Positions 22,306 to 33,963 of a stretch of DNA of 64,000 bases are shown in pieces. A program made the translations under genes and the position numbers. Positions within the stretch are counted from its first letter, which is position 1. Each line of letters begins with the position of its first letter. The notes beneath the pieces were generated by a model, which saw only the letters and a list, made by a program, of their open reading frames with translations, was not told the DNA's origin and did no database searches. Source of the DNA: Serripes groenlandicus (lineage: Eukaryota; Mollusca; Bivalvia; Cardiida; Cardiidae); contig JASEVX010000017.1 of assembly GCA_031761405.1 (NCBI GenBank), forward strand, positions 8,934,798-8,998,797, read 5' to 3'.

Positions 22306-22503
22306 TTTAGCCATTTCCGACTTGCAAACCGAATTTAAATCATCTGCGGCAGACACATTTTGAAAAAAATATTATGACATAACGAGCAATTTCTCCCCAT
22401 GACACACTGTTTTCAACCCTACTCAATACTAACAGTGTCCTTTATAGGTATTTTCTAAATTCTCGTCTGCTGCTGATTCTGGTCTATGTATGAAAGGTTT
22501 AAA
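22306..22503 (-). mobile_element. Family C MITE, diverged
   Basis: ATCTGCGGCAGACACATTTTG at the left and TCGTCTGCTGCTGATTC, GTATGAAAGGTTTAA at the right. The hairpin is reduced to GAGCAATTTCTCC with no partner arm. Confidence 0.7.
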
Positions 22504-22856
22504 TACTTGCACAACTAGATTACCTCAAGTCGGAATGTTGTTCAACTTTGCGACGTAATTATAAAATAGATAGATATATTTTATTCAGGAAAAAAGGAAA
22601 AATATGCCCAACATACCACAAACATGATTATAATGCAAATGTTTAACCAAAGTCAAATATATATATCTGGTTCCATTTTTAATGGACCGGAATCGGGCTC
22701 TTCAAAACAACCAAATTAAATGGACCAAAATGAGGCGAATGTAAATAACTGTTATGCGTTAGTTAAGTAAGTAGTTTCTATTTGATTTTTTTTTTCGGAT
22801 ACGCTTGACAACGCTATTATATCTGACTCGACTTTAATAGTACTGAAAGTAACTTT
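22504..22856. other. Unassigned AT-rich sequence
   Basis: No repeat or coding signal recognised. Confidence 0.35.
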
Positions 22857-23290
22857 AAACATGCCGCAATGTATGCCTTTAAACTATTTTGTCGTATGCC
22901 GCAATGAATGCCTTGAAATTAACTACATGTATCTATGCCGCAATGCATAAACTACAATGCCGTATGTCACAATGCATGAATTTAAACTACATTCACGTAT
23001 GCAACCGCAATGCATGACTATAAACGTTATTTACGTATGCCACAATGCATGACTTTAAACTACATTTAAGTATGTCACAATGCATGACTTTAAACTACAT
23101 TCACGTATGCAACCGCAATGCATGACTATAAACTGTATTTACGTATGCAACAATGCATGACTTTAAACTGCAGGGACGTTTGCCGAATTGCATGGCTGCG
23201 ACTTTAAACTACATTCACGTATGCAACCGCAATGCATGACTATAAACTGTGTTTACGTATGCCACAATACACGACTTTAAATTGCAATGC
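22857..23290 (+). repeat. Degenerate 34-41 bp tandem repeat
   Basis: A series of units sharing CGTATGC...GCAATGCATGAC and TTTAAACTAC. A composite unit containing TTCACGTATGCAACCGCAAT recurs at 22992, 23100 and 23214, spacings 108 and 114 bp, so several basic units have been copied together. Older than the other satellites, judging by its divergence. Confidence 0.8.
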
Positions 23291-24934
23291 GCACAATTTA
23301 CACCAAGCGAAAGAAGAGCCCTATTTTTTTCAGCTTTTAAGAATAGCTAAAATACCAATATCTGTACATAGTTAATAATTTGGGAATAAACAATTCTAAG
23401 AATTTGCTGGTACTGTTTAATCAGCAAAAAACTGTATTCTAATCTTATCATTACATACGAACTTGATAAAACTATGGTATAATAATTGGAAACACTTTCG
23501 CCGTGGAAATATTTTTTCCGTTTTCAGGTTTTATGCAGGTGTCTGTTGTTTGACGCTGTAAAAAGAAGTAACACGCCTAGGTAGCATACTCTTCTATTAT
23601 GAACTGTTACTGTAATTGCAGAAAATAAAAATAAATGAATAAACTTATAGTTGTTTATGCTGGTATGCAACTTTGAATTCCAATAAATAATTCTCTTCTT
23701 GTGTTTCTAATTGACTGAACTTATTCCAGCATACAGACTACATTGGGCGCCTTCTATGAATGCAGAACAATGAGAAATTACTAAAAACCGGCAAATTCTC
23801 ATTTTTCACACGCTTTTAACTCTGATTCGAAATTGACCTCCTATTGTCAGATACTTTCAAAGCAGAATACTGTAAAATACAATATGTGATAAACTGTTAA
23901 GGGTTAACGTAATTACGAAGACAGACTGGGAGTTATCAAGGTTATTTTTTTATTCAGCAAGTTTTCTTATTCTTGCGCTCTGTTTCCTTGATAAATTAAT
24001 CAGAGGTCGGATAAAAATCTCATCCAGTTGAACAATGAAATTATCAGCCACTTAGAAATACCTCCTGTTTTCTAGGGGTTATTTTACGAGATGTCTCAAA
24101 CTGATCGCCTTTGAATACCATAAGAATGTTTGCTTGAATACAAATAGTGATATTCGATTGGGTTGAGAAACGTCAATCTAAAATAATTATAGCAAAACTA
24201 ATGCATGAACATTTCATTAAAGGATATCAGTATCTTATCCAAAACGCTGTCTTTTTATCTAAAAATTATATCATGATAGCTTTTATTTTGGTTTTGAAAT
24301 GTCCATGTAACACACTTTCTGATTAGCTAGACCAAATGGTTTAGCAAATCAAAAGTTGTGTTACTTTGCGTGATGGGTCACAGCATGAAACTATTTGATA
24401 TGTTATATATAATGTGAATGAAAATGATAGCTTAAAGACACATTTAGCTGGTGAGCGAATTTGTTCATATTCCCCGTATAGTTTACATCAAAGAAATGTT
24501 GGACCATTTCGTGTAAAACTGTCATTGTATTAAACATCTATTTGTTGCTCTCAATGGTTAACAACGTGCGCATGTCTTGTAGTCACATACATCATTGTAA
24601 CAGTAGATTAATAGTCGATAAAGAAATACAAAATCGTCACCAAAAAAAATCGCGTTGATTAGGGCTCGGTGTAATTTATAAATTCTTGTAAAAACATAAA
24701 AGGTTCTCTTCTATCATAGTAATTTGAACTGGTTGACGTTTCTTTGGCATAGAGAAGTTTTCCTTGGCATCAATAATTTATCATTTCGGAATTCGAATAC
24801 AAAATGGTGATAAATGAAGATGGGTTCAATGCCCTATCAATTGTGCAGAAACAAGTTCTGATAAATTCCTTGATTACAGTCACAGAGATATATGTTATGA
24901 TAAGACTTAGCTCGTTTTTTATTTAACCTATATA
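23291..24934. other. AT-rich sequence without recognised features
   Basis: About 1.6 kb. I found no window-internal repeat, no RNA gene and no open frame worth listing. Confidence 0.4.
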
Positions 24935-25157
24935 TGAGCCGGTCCGCAAGAAAACCAACATTATGGCCTCTGCGTAATGTTTCAATCCAGATCAGCCTGC
25001 GCAGGGGGATAGAGGTATAGAGTAATGATTCCTGAAACAGAAAATCCACAGGAGGCGAAACGTGTCTGTCCGGGTTAGCCTATGCGGCATGCTTAGGCTG
25101 ATCCGAGTCGATACTTTACGCAGACTCCAAAATGTTGGTTTTCTCGCGGGACGGCTC
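24935..25157 (-). mobile_element. Family A MITE, internally deleted
   Basis: TGAGCCGGTCCGCAAG to CGCGGGACGGCTCA, inverted. It is flanked by TATA on both sides, consistent with a TA target. About 30 bp of the usual left interior (between CAGCCTGCGCAG and GGGGGATAG) is missing. The frame 24837-25049 on the minus strand reads out of it. Confidence 0.85.
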
Positions 25158-25354
25158 ATATAATTATGTGTGACGCAATAACTTTAAGGAAAATCAGATT
25201 ATCTAGGACACTGGCTGCTTCTGTTTAACCTTTTTAACATTGAGTTGTCAAGCTTTGCAATTGGAAGAGTCCACATCTAATGTAAGGAATATCAAGACAT
25301 AAATATTGTGTTGGGCAGCCAACATTAATCTAGCCTGGTCAAACGGGTCCAGAT

Positions 25355-25600
25355 CGAGGGCTTGGCGTAAAACGGTTGTATCTAAAAACCTATTTTGAAA
25401 ACCCTGGTTTATGGGCAATTTCGACCCCTTTGTAAACAATGCGAATTTAGGTGCCATTGCTCAGAACGAGCAATGGCACCTAAATTTCCATTGTTTACCA
25501 AGAAAAATAATTTAACGCTTATAAAGACTTTATGGCGAGGTGATTAACCTTGGTAAAGAAATACCGATTTTAGTTACAACCGTTTCACGCCAAGCCCTCG
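25355..25600 (+). mobile_element. Family F MITE, copy 2
   Basis: CGAGGGCTTGGCGTAAAACGG to CCGTTTCACGCCAAGCCCTCG. AGAT occurs immediately on both sides (25351-25354, 25601-25604), again a 4-bp duplication. The central hairpin TTAGGTGCCATTGCTC / GAGCAATGGCACCTAA is perfect over 16 bp or more. The frames 25248-25457 and 25540-25773 cross its edges. Confidence 0.9.
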
Positions 25601-25604
25601 AGAT

Positions 25605-26360
25605 AGTGTATGCTGGTGGCAAAGGCTTGAAACAAGCTGTTCAGGCAATCAAAGGGTTATTATCAATGCTGATTAGAGAATATGCAGGTATGCTTTACTT
25701 CCTTAAAGGTGCTAAACTCAAGAAAATAAATATTACAGTCAAAAGTTTTAAAACTGTTCAAAAGTTGTCTTGAAATATTAAAATCATAATTCTAGGATTA
25801 GATTAGAGTAACAATTTCACTTTCCAGTACCATAAACATCTAAATATTGATCGTTTATGCTTCATTTTTACTGAGTAGACATACCCAGTAAGGCAAATTT
25901 TGGACATTTTCGTGACTTTCAATTGACAGTTTTTCAACATTTACTGCCAAAATAGTTTTGAACTACTCATAACTTACTTTGATATCACTATTAGCAATAT
26001 TTGCCGAACTTTAAATATTTCAAAATTGTGATATCCATCTGGATTAAGCATCTTTAAACCTTATCCCGCTGGAGTCCTGCAACTGATGTAGTAATTACTT
26101 TTTTGTTAGTCATTGTGAGGGCTTTCAACAATGTGTGAAATTACGGTTTTTAAAATCTTGTCCACACCAGTATACGCACACATTGTATGAAGTTGCGTAC
26201 AACTAAACACGGGTTAAAACAAAGATTGTCACATTACCCTATTCCCCTCCCCCGAAATAAACAAAGAAACAACAACAACATGCAACTATACATCATATTA
26301 TGTTAAGGGTATAATGGCTTATTTAAGTGACGTTTCTGGTGAAATATAACATCGACATGA
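25605..26360. other. Unassigned AT-rich sequence
   Basis: The frame 25540-25773 continues from the MITE end into this region and has no domain I recognise. Nothing else seen. Confidence 0.35.
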
Positions 26361-26674
26361 GGTGATGCCGAACTGTTATCTGGTAAAGTGACCGATTATC
26401 AGAAGAAATTTGGACATGAAGCCAAGGTTGATGTAATATATGACATGGAACTGTCTATAACAACGCAACGCCCTAATTCATACGAAGAATTCGTTTACCC
26501 AACATTCTTACTAAAGTACAAAAGTGTCGTAAATCATGGCGATATTGCAGATAAACCAGCAATCAGATTGCCTTTACCTTTATTATCAATGAGACGATTG
26601 TTGTTCATGGCAAGACAAACGGTTCCGTGAACTTTTATGCAAATGAAGTCCTTGAATGTGTGCAAAAGAACTAG
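26361..26674 (+). pseudogene. Frameshifted exon-like remnant, function unknown
   Basis: From 26361 a frame runs through GDAELLSGKVTDYQKKFGHE to NHGDIAD near 26557. The sequence then continues sensibly in a different frame (TSNQIAFTFIINETIVVHGK...ECVQKN) to a stop at 26672-26674. The amino-acid make-up is protein-like, alternating hydrophobic and polar residues as in beta strands, with possible N-glycosylation sites (NET, NGS) in the second part. No start codon, no convincing splice acceptor (no pyrimidine tract before 26361) and one frameshift, so it may be a pseudogene, a relic of an extracellular beta-sandwich protein, or chance. Not recognised. Confidence 0.35.
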
Positions 26675-26865
26675 TCATACACAGAAAGATTAGTAACAAC
26701 AACAACTTAACATTGCTTTTAAGAAAGACAACGAAAATCTAGTTACTTGATATTGCTTAAGATCCTTATTAAACATCAACACTGTATATGTTCATACATT
26801 GAACACATTGCATAACGCCGAAAATCAGCGTATGTTAAATTCACAACAATACAGAATAGTAGAAC

Positions 26866-26910
26866 TCTAGATAAGGGGCATTTTTCATATTCTAAAATTC
26901 TTTCGAGTCT
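26866..26910 (+). mobile_element. Family D end fragment
   Basis: AGAACTCTAGATAAGGGGC followed by CATATTCTAAAATTC, matching the left end of the copy at 38426. The hairpin and right end are absent. Confidence 0.6.
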
Positions 26911-26978
26911 CCATAACGCCGGATTCAGTTTAGTAATATGAGTAATATTGCAGTTTACTCCCCTTATGTAGTCCTTCG

Positions 26979-27191
26979 TTAACTCTTTCAGCGCCAAAGG
27001 CAATATTCAGGTTGTTTCAAACAATACTGATTCAGGCGAGTCAGCTCGTAACGAGCTGTCTCACCTAAAATCAGCATTGTTTGCCTGTTAGTTATCAACA
27101 TTTTCCAAAAGTGTATTATATGAGAAATGGAGACGTCTGATTTTGAACATGGAAGAGTCTACTTTAAACAATTCGGCGCTGAAAGAGTTAA
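26979..27191 (+). mobile_element. Family E MITE, complete
   Basis: TTAACTCTTTCAGCGCC to GGCGCTGAAAGAGTTAA, perfect inverted ends with TTAA at both edges. The AP-1-like site is altered here (GCGAGTCAG instead of GTGAGTCAG). Immediately followed by the start of the 27143-27355 frame, which is read-through. Confidence 0.92.
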
Positions 27192-27319
27192 ATAAATCTA
27201 AGAATTACAAGCCATATAGCACGAACAGTGGGACGTTGCAACCAGCAAAGATCAAGACCAGTCTGTTATTCTCACAATCTGATGATGTCATTCGGTGTTC
27301 GACATCTAATTCTTCAAGT

Positions 27320-27598
27320 AGCCTGGAAACCGATTGGGAACGGTTTTTGGCCTGAAGACCCGTCATACAAGTACAGAACTGTATGGATGCACTTTGATCG
27401 TTCTTGGTCAGAACACCCGCCATAAAAGTACAGAACTGGATGGATGCACTTTGATCGTTCTTGATCAGAACACCCGCCATGCAAGTACAGAACTATATGG
27501 ATGCACTTTGATCGTTCTTGGTCAGAACACCCGCCATACAAGTACAGAACTATATGGATTCACTTTGATCGTTATTGTCAAACATTTAAGAACCACAC
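27320..27598 (+). repeat. 57-bp minisatellite, about 4.5 units
   Basis: Units start at 27371, 27428, 27485 and 27542, with a partial degenerate unit before. Each reads GTACAGAACTATATGGATGC, ACTTTGATCGTTCTTGGTC, AGAACACCCGCCATACAA. 57 is 19 codons, so several frames stay open on both strands (27205-27480, 27314-27541, 27334-27609). That follows from the period and does not show coding. Confidence 0.92.
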
Positions 27599-27712
27599 CG
27601 GTTGTGTAGTGATAAGCATCTGCCTCGGGTACGGGCGATCAAGGCTTGATCCCCTGTCTGATCATACCCTAAACAAGTTGAAAGCTGCCTAAACACCATA
27701 CAAACAGGCACA
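27599..27712 (+). mobile_element. SINE type 1, body deleted
   Basis: The head GGTTGTGTAGTGATAAGCATC with GGCTTGATCCCC as degenerate B-box leads directly into CAAGTTGAAAGCTGCCTAAACACCATACAAA, the SINE tail. The usual body is absent. Confidence 0.65.
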
Positions 27713-27724
27713 CTTCATAGCCAT

Positions 27725-27890
27725 TGCCCTGATACATACGACATATGACGCCTTTGCAGCAGACGTCTTTTGAAATATGTGCGGCCAAAAGCGGAATTGC
27801 TCATAAACAGCAATTTGTCCTTTTGTCACAATTGTTTCAACTCTATTCAATTTATTCAACTTTCATTTATTAAGATATCAATATGGCTGC
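27725..27890 (-). mobile_element. Family C partial
   Basis: GACGCCTTTGCAGCAGACGTC, hairpin ATTGCTCATAAACAGCAAT, then TCAACTCTATTCAATTTATTC. The far end (GTCTGCTGCAG...GGGTTAA) is missing. Confidence 0.7.
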
Positions 27891-28298
27891 CTATATGTCT
27901 TATAAGTCGTTTATTTATTTTTTCATAAACATGTTTTACTTTCTCCGTTAATTATATTTTATATGTCCATGTTATAAGGGAAAACCGATGGATATTTACT
28001 TATCATTGAATAAGATTTATTACCATACCCTGTTCAAAGATAGATTAATGTACAACCTTTGTACGTTTTTTTTGTACATGCACAGATGTTCGTTTTCCCC
28101 TAGTGACCTGTACACATAGATTAGTCAACTTTGTTTTGCTTGTGATGAGTAATTCGTAATTCTTATAGGTCTGTCTTACACCAAATTTAACAACAGTTCT
28201 ACTTGATGAAGGAGACATTGTAGAATAATTTGCTTGATATCATCGTCCAATCGAGTTCGATGAAGTGCTTAATATAAATTAACAATCACTCATATGAC

Positions 28299-28560
28299 AT
28301 ACAAATAGATTTGTTCAATAAATCAATACTTCTATATGGAGCTGAAATAAGGGGTTATGGACATCTGGATATGATGGAAAAGGAACAGTTAACTATTTCA
28401 AGTTTATATTCAAAATGAAACGGTCAACTCCTTCTTATATGAAATACGATGCGCTAGGTATTACAGTCTTTCAATTGTCAAGTTCCTTAATGAGTTTGTA
28501 GACAAATAGTTATGTTATAAAATGTGCAAAAATCCTACATACACTTGCCAGATCGTGAGT
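28299..28560 (+). pseudogene. Non-LTR retrotransposon (LINE) reverse-transcriptase remnant
   Basis: Translation from about 28302 gives QIDLFNKSILLYGAEIRGYG then HLDMMEKEQL. One frameshift near 28416 leads to KMKRSTPSYMKYDALG and, past an in-frame stop, YVIKCAKILHTLARS. The pattern LxYGxExxGYxxxxxMEKxQL...KxSTPxYMxYxALG is that of the region after the catalytic domain in CR1/Jockey-like and related LINE polymerases. Catalytic residues are not included. Broken by one frameshift and at least one stop. The minus-strand frame 28515-28700 overlaps it and is a shadow. Confidence 0.65.
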
Positions 28561-28888
28561 ACGTGTAGACGAACTCGGGAAACGCATTGTATAAAAAGTG
28601 CATGAATACACAAAAGTCTACATTTTATTTCATCTATGATAAAGACAGCATGTCTGACACATGATAACATAAGTAATGGTACCCTTAGTCTTCCATACAC
28701 TATTTAAAACAGCCCGTTTGAACGACTCGATCCTGAGTTTTCAACATACATGTTTGACTCGTATTTGTCTACATTGTAAGCATTTAATTTACTACTACTT
28801 AATAAAAGCAAAAAATGCCTTGGCTTAGCAATAACTATTGGAAAATACGAGTTAATGGACTCGTTCGCATAAAAGAGAAAAACGTTTA

Positions 28889-29118
28889 CCCTTCCACTAA
28901 TACAGACGCTTTCTGGTACCTCTGCAGCAGATGACTTTTAAAAGCATCGTGTAGAAAGGATAAATGGCTCGTTATGATCAATTTCTCCTTTCCAAATTCC
29001 AATGTTTTCATCTATATTAAAAGTATATTTTCATTTATAGATAGTATCCTATTTCAGTCTATATACTTTGAAAGTCGTCTGCTGCAGATTTGTTGTATTT
29101 GGGAAAAGGGTTTATATG
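28889..29118 (-). mobile_element. Family C MITE
   Basis: ACCCTTCCACTAATACAGACGC and CCTCTGCAGCAGATGAC at the left; GTCGTCTGCTGCAG and GGGAAAAGGGTTTATA at the right. The hairpin is only partly preserved. Confidence 0.8.
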
Positions 29119-29261
29119 GGTTGCTCACACTGTAGTGAGTCAATAGACATGTACCTGTGAGGTATAACGTGTCAGTAGCACATCATGATAATTATCTAAC
29201 TGAACCTACGAGTATTACCTGATATAACAAGTATCGCAAGTATACTGGATTAATCACGTTC

Positions 29262-29462
29262 CGTTGCCTCTACTGCAGACGCCTTTTCTAAACAGACATT
29301 GTGCCAAAATGAGAGGTTTCTGATAATAAGAAATTTTCCTTTTGGTACAAAGTTTTCGACTATATTCAATTTTTTTTTAAATTTATACAGAGTTTTTCAT
29401 TTTTTACTTAGTGCTTTCAAAGTCGTCTGCTGCCGATTTGTCGTATGTGGGGAAGGGTTAAA
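29262..29462 (-). mobile_element. Family C MITE
   Basis: TTGCCTCTACTGCAGACGCC at the left, GTCGTCTGCTGCCG and GTGGGGAAGGGTTAA at the right. Left terminal sequence is truncated. The frame 29299-29562 is read-through. Confidence 0.75.
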
Positions 29463-29529
29463 TAACTCGAGTTTCATTGAAGTTTCTGGTGTGAGAACTA
29501 AGTCATGTATTATACACCATGTCTGTCAA

Positions 29530-29680
29530 TTTGACGCATTTACAGCAGACGACTTTTGTTGAACATTGTGACAAAAGTAGAAATTACTTTAAATGAACAC
29601 TTTCTTCTTCTGCCATGTTATTTTCAACACTATGCACGAGTGTGTATATTTTCCAAATGTTTGCCTATATTGTTTCAAGA
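29530..29680 (-). mobile_element. Family C left half, truncated by a SINE
   Basis: TTTGACGCATTTACAGCAGACG to GTTTGCCTATATTG. The distal arm is replaced by a tRNA-like segment. Confidence 0.65.
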
Positions 29681-29689
29681 AACTTCTGT

Positions 29690-29735
29690 TAGCACGTCCG
29701 CCTCGAATGCGGGCTAGATCCCCGGCCGGGTGTTA
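29690..29735 (+). mobile_element. tRNA-like SINE head fragment
   Basis: GTTAGCACGTCCGCCTCGAAT and GGGCTAGATCCCCGGCCGGG. It resembles the head of the type 1 SINEs read on the plus strand. Confidence 0.45.
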
Positions 29736-29920
29736 GCAATGAATTTTACACATAGACTGTTAGCCCATTGGTGGAAGACGAATGACGCTTGCCACATAGA
29801 CTTTTGTCAAACGTCGGAAATAATGTTGGCCGAGCTTGGGTTCGAGGCCACATCCCCTGTATTGAGAGCCGGTGTTGCTACGGACTGAGCTACCGGTGTT
29901 CGGTCTTTTTCTGTATCGTT
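29736..29920 (-). mobile_element. SINE type 2, head and body
   Basis: On the minus strand: A-box from the complement of ACGGACTGAGCTACCGGTG, B-box from the complement of CTTGGGTTCGAGGCCAC, then body (complement of AGACTTTTGTCAAACGTCGG and GAAGACGAATGACGC). The tail is lacking. Confidence 0.7.
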
Positions 29921-29934
29921 TGAATCAAAGTTGA

Positions 29935-32683
29935 AGCATTCTATACGAAAGACAAACACATAACACTACATTTCTCGAATATGAATAGCCATCGTATGCA
30001 TTACTGATTGCAAATAGCACCTTTATTAAGGCCGTGTTCACCCAGACCAGCGTAAGATGCACTTAACGTATAGACTAAATAACACACGTCTGGTGCACAT
30101 TGTGAAGCCTTTATTGTTCAATACCAGATTAGCGTAGGTGGAACGTACTTGGGTATAGTCTAAACGTTGTCCAATAAATAGTAAAAAATCAGGTGATTGA
30201 AGGGGAAAATTCGTCTTAAACACGTCATTGTAACTGTCAAGGTTGCCAACTATCTTACAACTATTTATAATTTGAACCAAGTAGATGTATAATGTAAAAA
30301 TCTAGATACTACACATTTAAACGCGAACAGAAATTATTCTCATGTATTTGTTCTTGAATTATAGGCAAACTACAAAGTTGTGTCTAAAGTTATCGTATTC
30401 GTAATAATGTGAGAAGAAATAATTATCAGGATAGAATTGAACAATTGTGAATCAAGAAAAACATACATTCATCATCTTTGTACAAAATTTACAACGATAT
30501 ACGTGATTGCACACCTCATTATACGAGCTAGTTTATCAAGAATAAACATAAATACTGATTGATATTGAATTAAATTTAAGCGGAAGTGAAAGATAACGTA
30601 CCCATTTATTTTACAATGACAAACAATATTGTTATTCTTCACGTGTTATCAAGAATGCCTTGAATAAGACTGAAAATACAAATCACCATTATAAACACGA
30701 TTATGACAGTGAATGGTTGTCTAATCTAGAAATGAGGACTCCGCTGAGACCGACTGGTAAGCGTTGGGGATTTTCAAAATGATGCTCATTATGCAATACA
30801 AGGTTATCTGATTCATACGTTTAATATATGTAATGTTAAAAATAGAATTACACGCCGGGATAACTGTTTTGCAAATGAATCGCTTTCTCGGTGAGACAAA
30901 GAAAGGAACATTAGAAGAAATGATATTCGGCCTCTTAGTTAAATGAATAACAATGTGGGTAGCCGGAGGTTTTTGTATATCATATAACTTTAATAGTTTT
31001 ATATGCCTACATTTACAATTAAGAAAATAGCATAAGCTGATTTAAAACATGTACATATAATAACATGAAGTCACAGTGATACAAAATCATAGGATAGAAA
31101 GAGAGACTGCGCGCTGGTATATTGCTTCATTAATTCTTGTTTTCAAAGAGTTCGTTAATTTTCATACTTTCTTATCGATCCCTATTGTCATCGCTTTGTT
31201 TCAATTGTTCACTGATGGGAGAACGTACGGTGTAACTTTGCAATACTGCTTTTGTATTTTATAGAACTTCTTATTACATAGATTTTCGTCAATGATGATA
31301 CCGTTAATTGCAAATGGTACTTCAGTTTATGTGCTGGTCGTAAGTGTAATGTAATAAATAAAGGTAATCCGCAGATAACTAACTAACAAGGAATACTATT
31401 GCAATAACACACACAGGTGTTTGGACACATCATTATATATTTACATTCCATCGAGGATAATTACTGATCCACGGGTATTCAGAGGTCAAACAATTGCTCA
31501 TGGTCATTTCACTTGAACTTGGTTTAACATTTTGAAAAAAGCTTCTTGAGAAAATTGAAATGGATCTACTTTATCGCGAAGTTTTTGTTCAGAGGTTAAC
31601 AAAAAGAAACAAAGAGTCGCGTGGCAAGACAATTAATTCAAACGATTATAAAGGCGATGTGATGAACGAAAATAAATCAGCAGTAGTACTATGTATTCAT
31701 GTAGACGTCATAAGTAATGATGCTTGTATTGTACACACGTTATAATCAATCTGTTGCACAGACAAAACACAAATTCCACGGTAGGTGCGAGAAAAAGTGC
31801 TTCTAAAACATCACCGGTTTCCAGTCGTTCTTGCAGCATAATTAACGGCAGAATATTTATATCCCACCTCAAGTGGTCCAATATTAAATATTTTGACTAG
31901 TCTACATCAATGAATACATTAACAGGTACTCTGCGATAATGGCTTCCATATGGTTACCCATAACCTGTATAAGTTTGTGTAAACCATCTTTAAGTTGTCC
32001 CTCCCGTACTAAGAAAGGATGTAGATGGAAAGCAGAAACATGCAGTAAGTACAAATTAAAAATCAACAAAGATTTTTTCCAGATTGATTAGACTTTTATT
32101 GTTTTACTTTGGACATCGTCAATAAGGGTATGCGTGTGTGTGAAGGAAAATAATCTATTTGTTGAAAGCTCTTTGAGCACTGTTCAGAAACTATAGAATT
32201 GGCATTGTTAGGACAATTTTGATGAAGCAAAGTTCAGTCGTCTTTTCTTACGGAATATAAGCTAATGTCATTACACATGGTCTACCAGTCTGTTTATATC
32301 ACATAAGTGGCGTTCAGTGATTGAGGCACTTACACTTAATGTACCAGCGATCAATGCAGAATCAACTTAGCCTGTGCATCTACAAACTTGTTTATGATCT
32401 TTTGAAAAGTAAAAAAATAAATATATTCTTGGTTTGGACATGTCTTTGACCAGGGTACTCCACCATGACCATGGGTGAAGCCCGGCCTCAACTTACCAAC
32501 GCTGAGTCGTCATTTCTATATTAGACAATTGTCATAATTGTGTTTATCATGGTGATTTGGATTTTCAGTCTTATACAAGGCATTCATGATAAGACCAAAT
32601 GGCATTAATGTCGAGCGCGAGGGTAAACAACGCCAACTAACAACAAATAAGACGAAACGTGCGGTTACACACGTAAGCATCTT
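29935..32683. other. AT-rich sequence without recognised features
   Basis: About 2.7 kb, one of the longest unassigned spans in the window. The open frames at 30038-30280, 31076-31264 and 31560-31745 show no domain, no homologue I can name and no splice context. No dispersed repeat from elsewhere in the window was matched. Confidence 0.4.
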
Positions 32684-32912
32684 CTTAAGCCCTTTGCCAC
32701 ATACAACACATTTACAGCAGCCGACTTTGAAAACAGACAAGAAAAAAATATTGAATATATATTCAAATGAAAGTTTAATTATAACAAAATAGAGTTGAAA
32801 ACATTGTGGCAAATGGAGGAAATGCTTATTATGAGCAGTTTCTCCATTTGCCACTATGTATTTGAAAGTCGTCTGCTTCAGAAATCGTCTTCATGTGGGA
32901 AAAAGGTTAAAA
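32684..32912 (+). mobile_element. Family C MITE, near complete
   Basis: CTTAAGCCCTTTGCCACATAC to ATGTGGGAAAAAGGTTAA. The hairpin GGAAATGCTTATTATGAGCAG is distorted. Both long frames here (32516-32854 minus and 32586-32792 plus) run through the element. Confidence 0.85.
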
Positions 32913-33710
32913 GAAGTTATCACCATTAAATGGATTTTATAGACTGTGTTATGATCTCATTAATGATACACCATATTTAATTGAACATGTTCAAAAATGT
33001 TGTTACCACTTACAGGTACTGCAATAGTTCATAACTCTCATCGTCTACTTTCTAAAAACCTCAGAACTTCTCAATGTGAGAATGCGGATAATTCCTAGAG
33101 ATGATCAATCTCATCACTGATTAGTTCACAGATATATTATACGTCTATTGTAGGTGGTAAATAATTAGAGTTCAATAGAATGTTTATTTAGGTTTTTTTA
33201 AACGGACATGCAAGTCTTGGTATTAAGGTATGCTTAGAACCAAGAAAACGGCTTTATTATAGGAGGAATTCATCAGAAATGTTTCAAATCTATTTTCCCT
33301 TCCACTTTCGAATTCAGATTTGCATTGATCAATCGACTTCTAAACAATAATAGATGTCTTAATAAAGGTATCATAATTTTTACATCAAGCAGTAATAGAG
33401 CAATGTAACTTTAGACACATATTTTCCTAGCATTCTTGACTTGATGAAAGGCTAAAGTGACTGTTAACTTTTATTAATGCCATTGTGTAGCGGTTGTGTA
33501 TATAGATGCGATGCAAGGTCTGGCTTTTACTGAGTTTTAGATGTATTCTACTACATTTTTATCGTGAGTTGTTCTTTAGAAATAGACAATGTATTGTAAT
33601 AAATCATCGAACCCCCTCTTCAATTACCACTTAGATTGTTCGTAGTGTTCCGTCAGTGAAACACAGTTGCTTTGTCTGAACCACTTTTATGCGCTGTATA
33701 ATTTATACAA
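32913..33710. other. Unassigned AT-rich sequence
   Basis: Nothing recognised. Confidence 0.35.
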
Positions 33711-33937
33711 TTGGACTCTGCGTATACGACCCGGATAAGCCTGAGCATTCCACGCAGGCTTACAGTAATACTTTTCGCCTCCTGTGGATTTTCTGTTTCA
33801 GGAATCATTACCCTATAGCTCTATCACCCTGGCACGGAATGTGTCGGCCCGGATAAGTCTGCGCGGACTGCGCAGGCTGATCTGGGTCGATGCATTACGC
33901 AGAGGCCATTATGTTGGTTTTCTCGCGGAGCGGCTCA
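33711..33937 (+). mobile_element. Family A MITE, left end truncated
   Basis: Starts at TGGACTCTGCGTA, inside the element. It then has ACTTTTCGCCTCCTGTGG, CGGAATGTGTCGGCCCGG, and a complete right end GGTTTTCTCGCGGAGCGGCTCA. Confidence 0.85.
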
Positions 33938-33963
33938 TTTGTTGATTCGTGATAGCTTAGTCC

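Noticed and set aside
27334..27609. A 19-residue repeat protein
   Set aside because: It follows from the 57-bp minisatellite. Frames on both strands are equally open, so coding is not favoured.
32516..32854. 112-residue frame on the minus strand, the longest in the window
   Set aside because: Most of it runs through a family C MITE; no domain and no start context.
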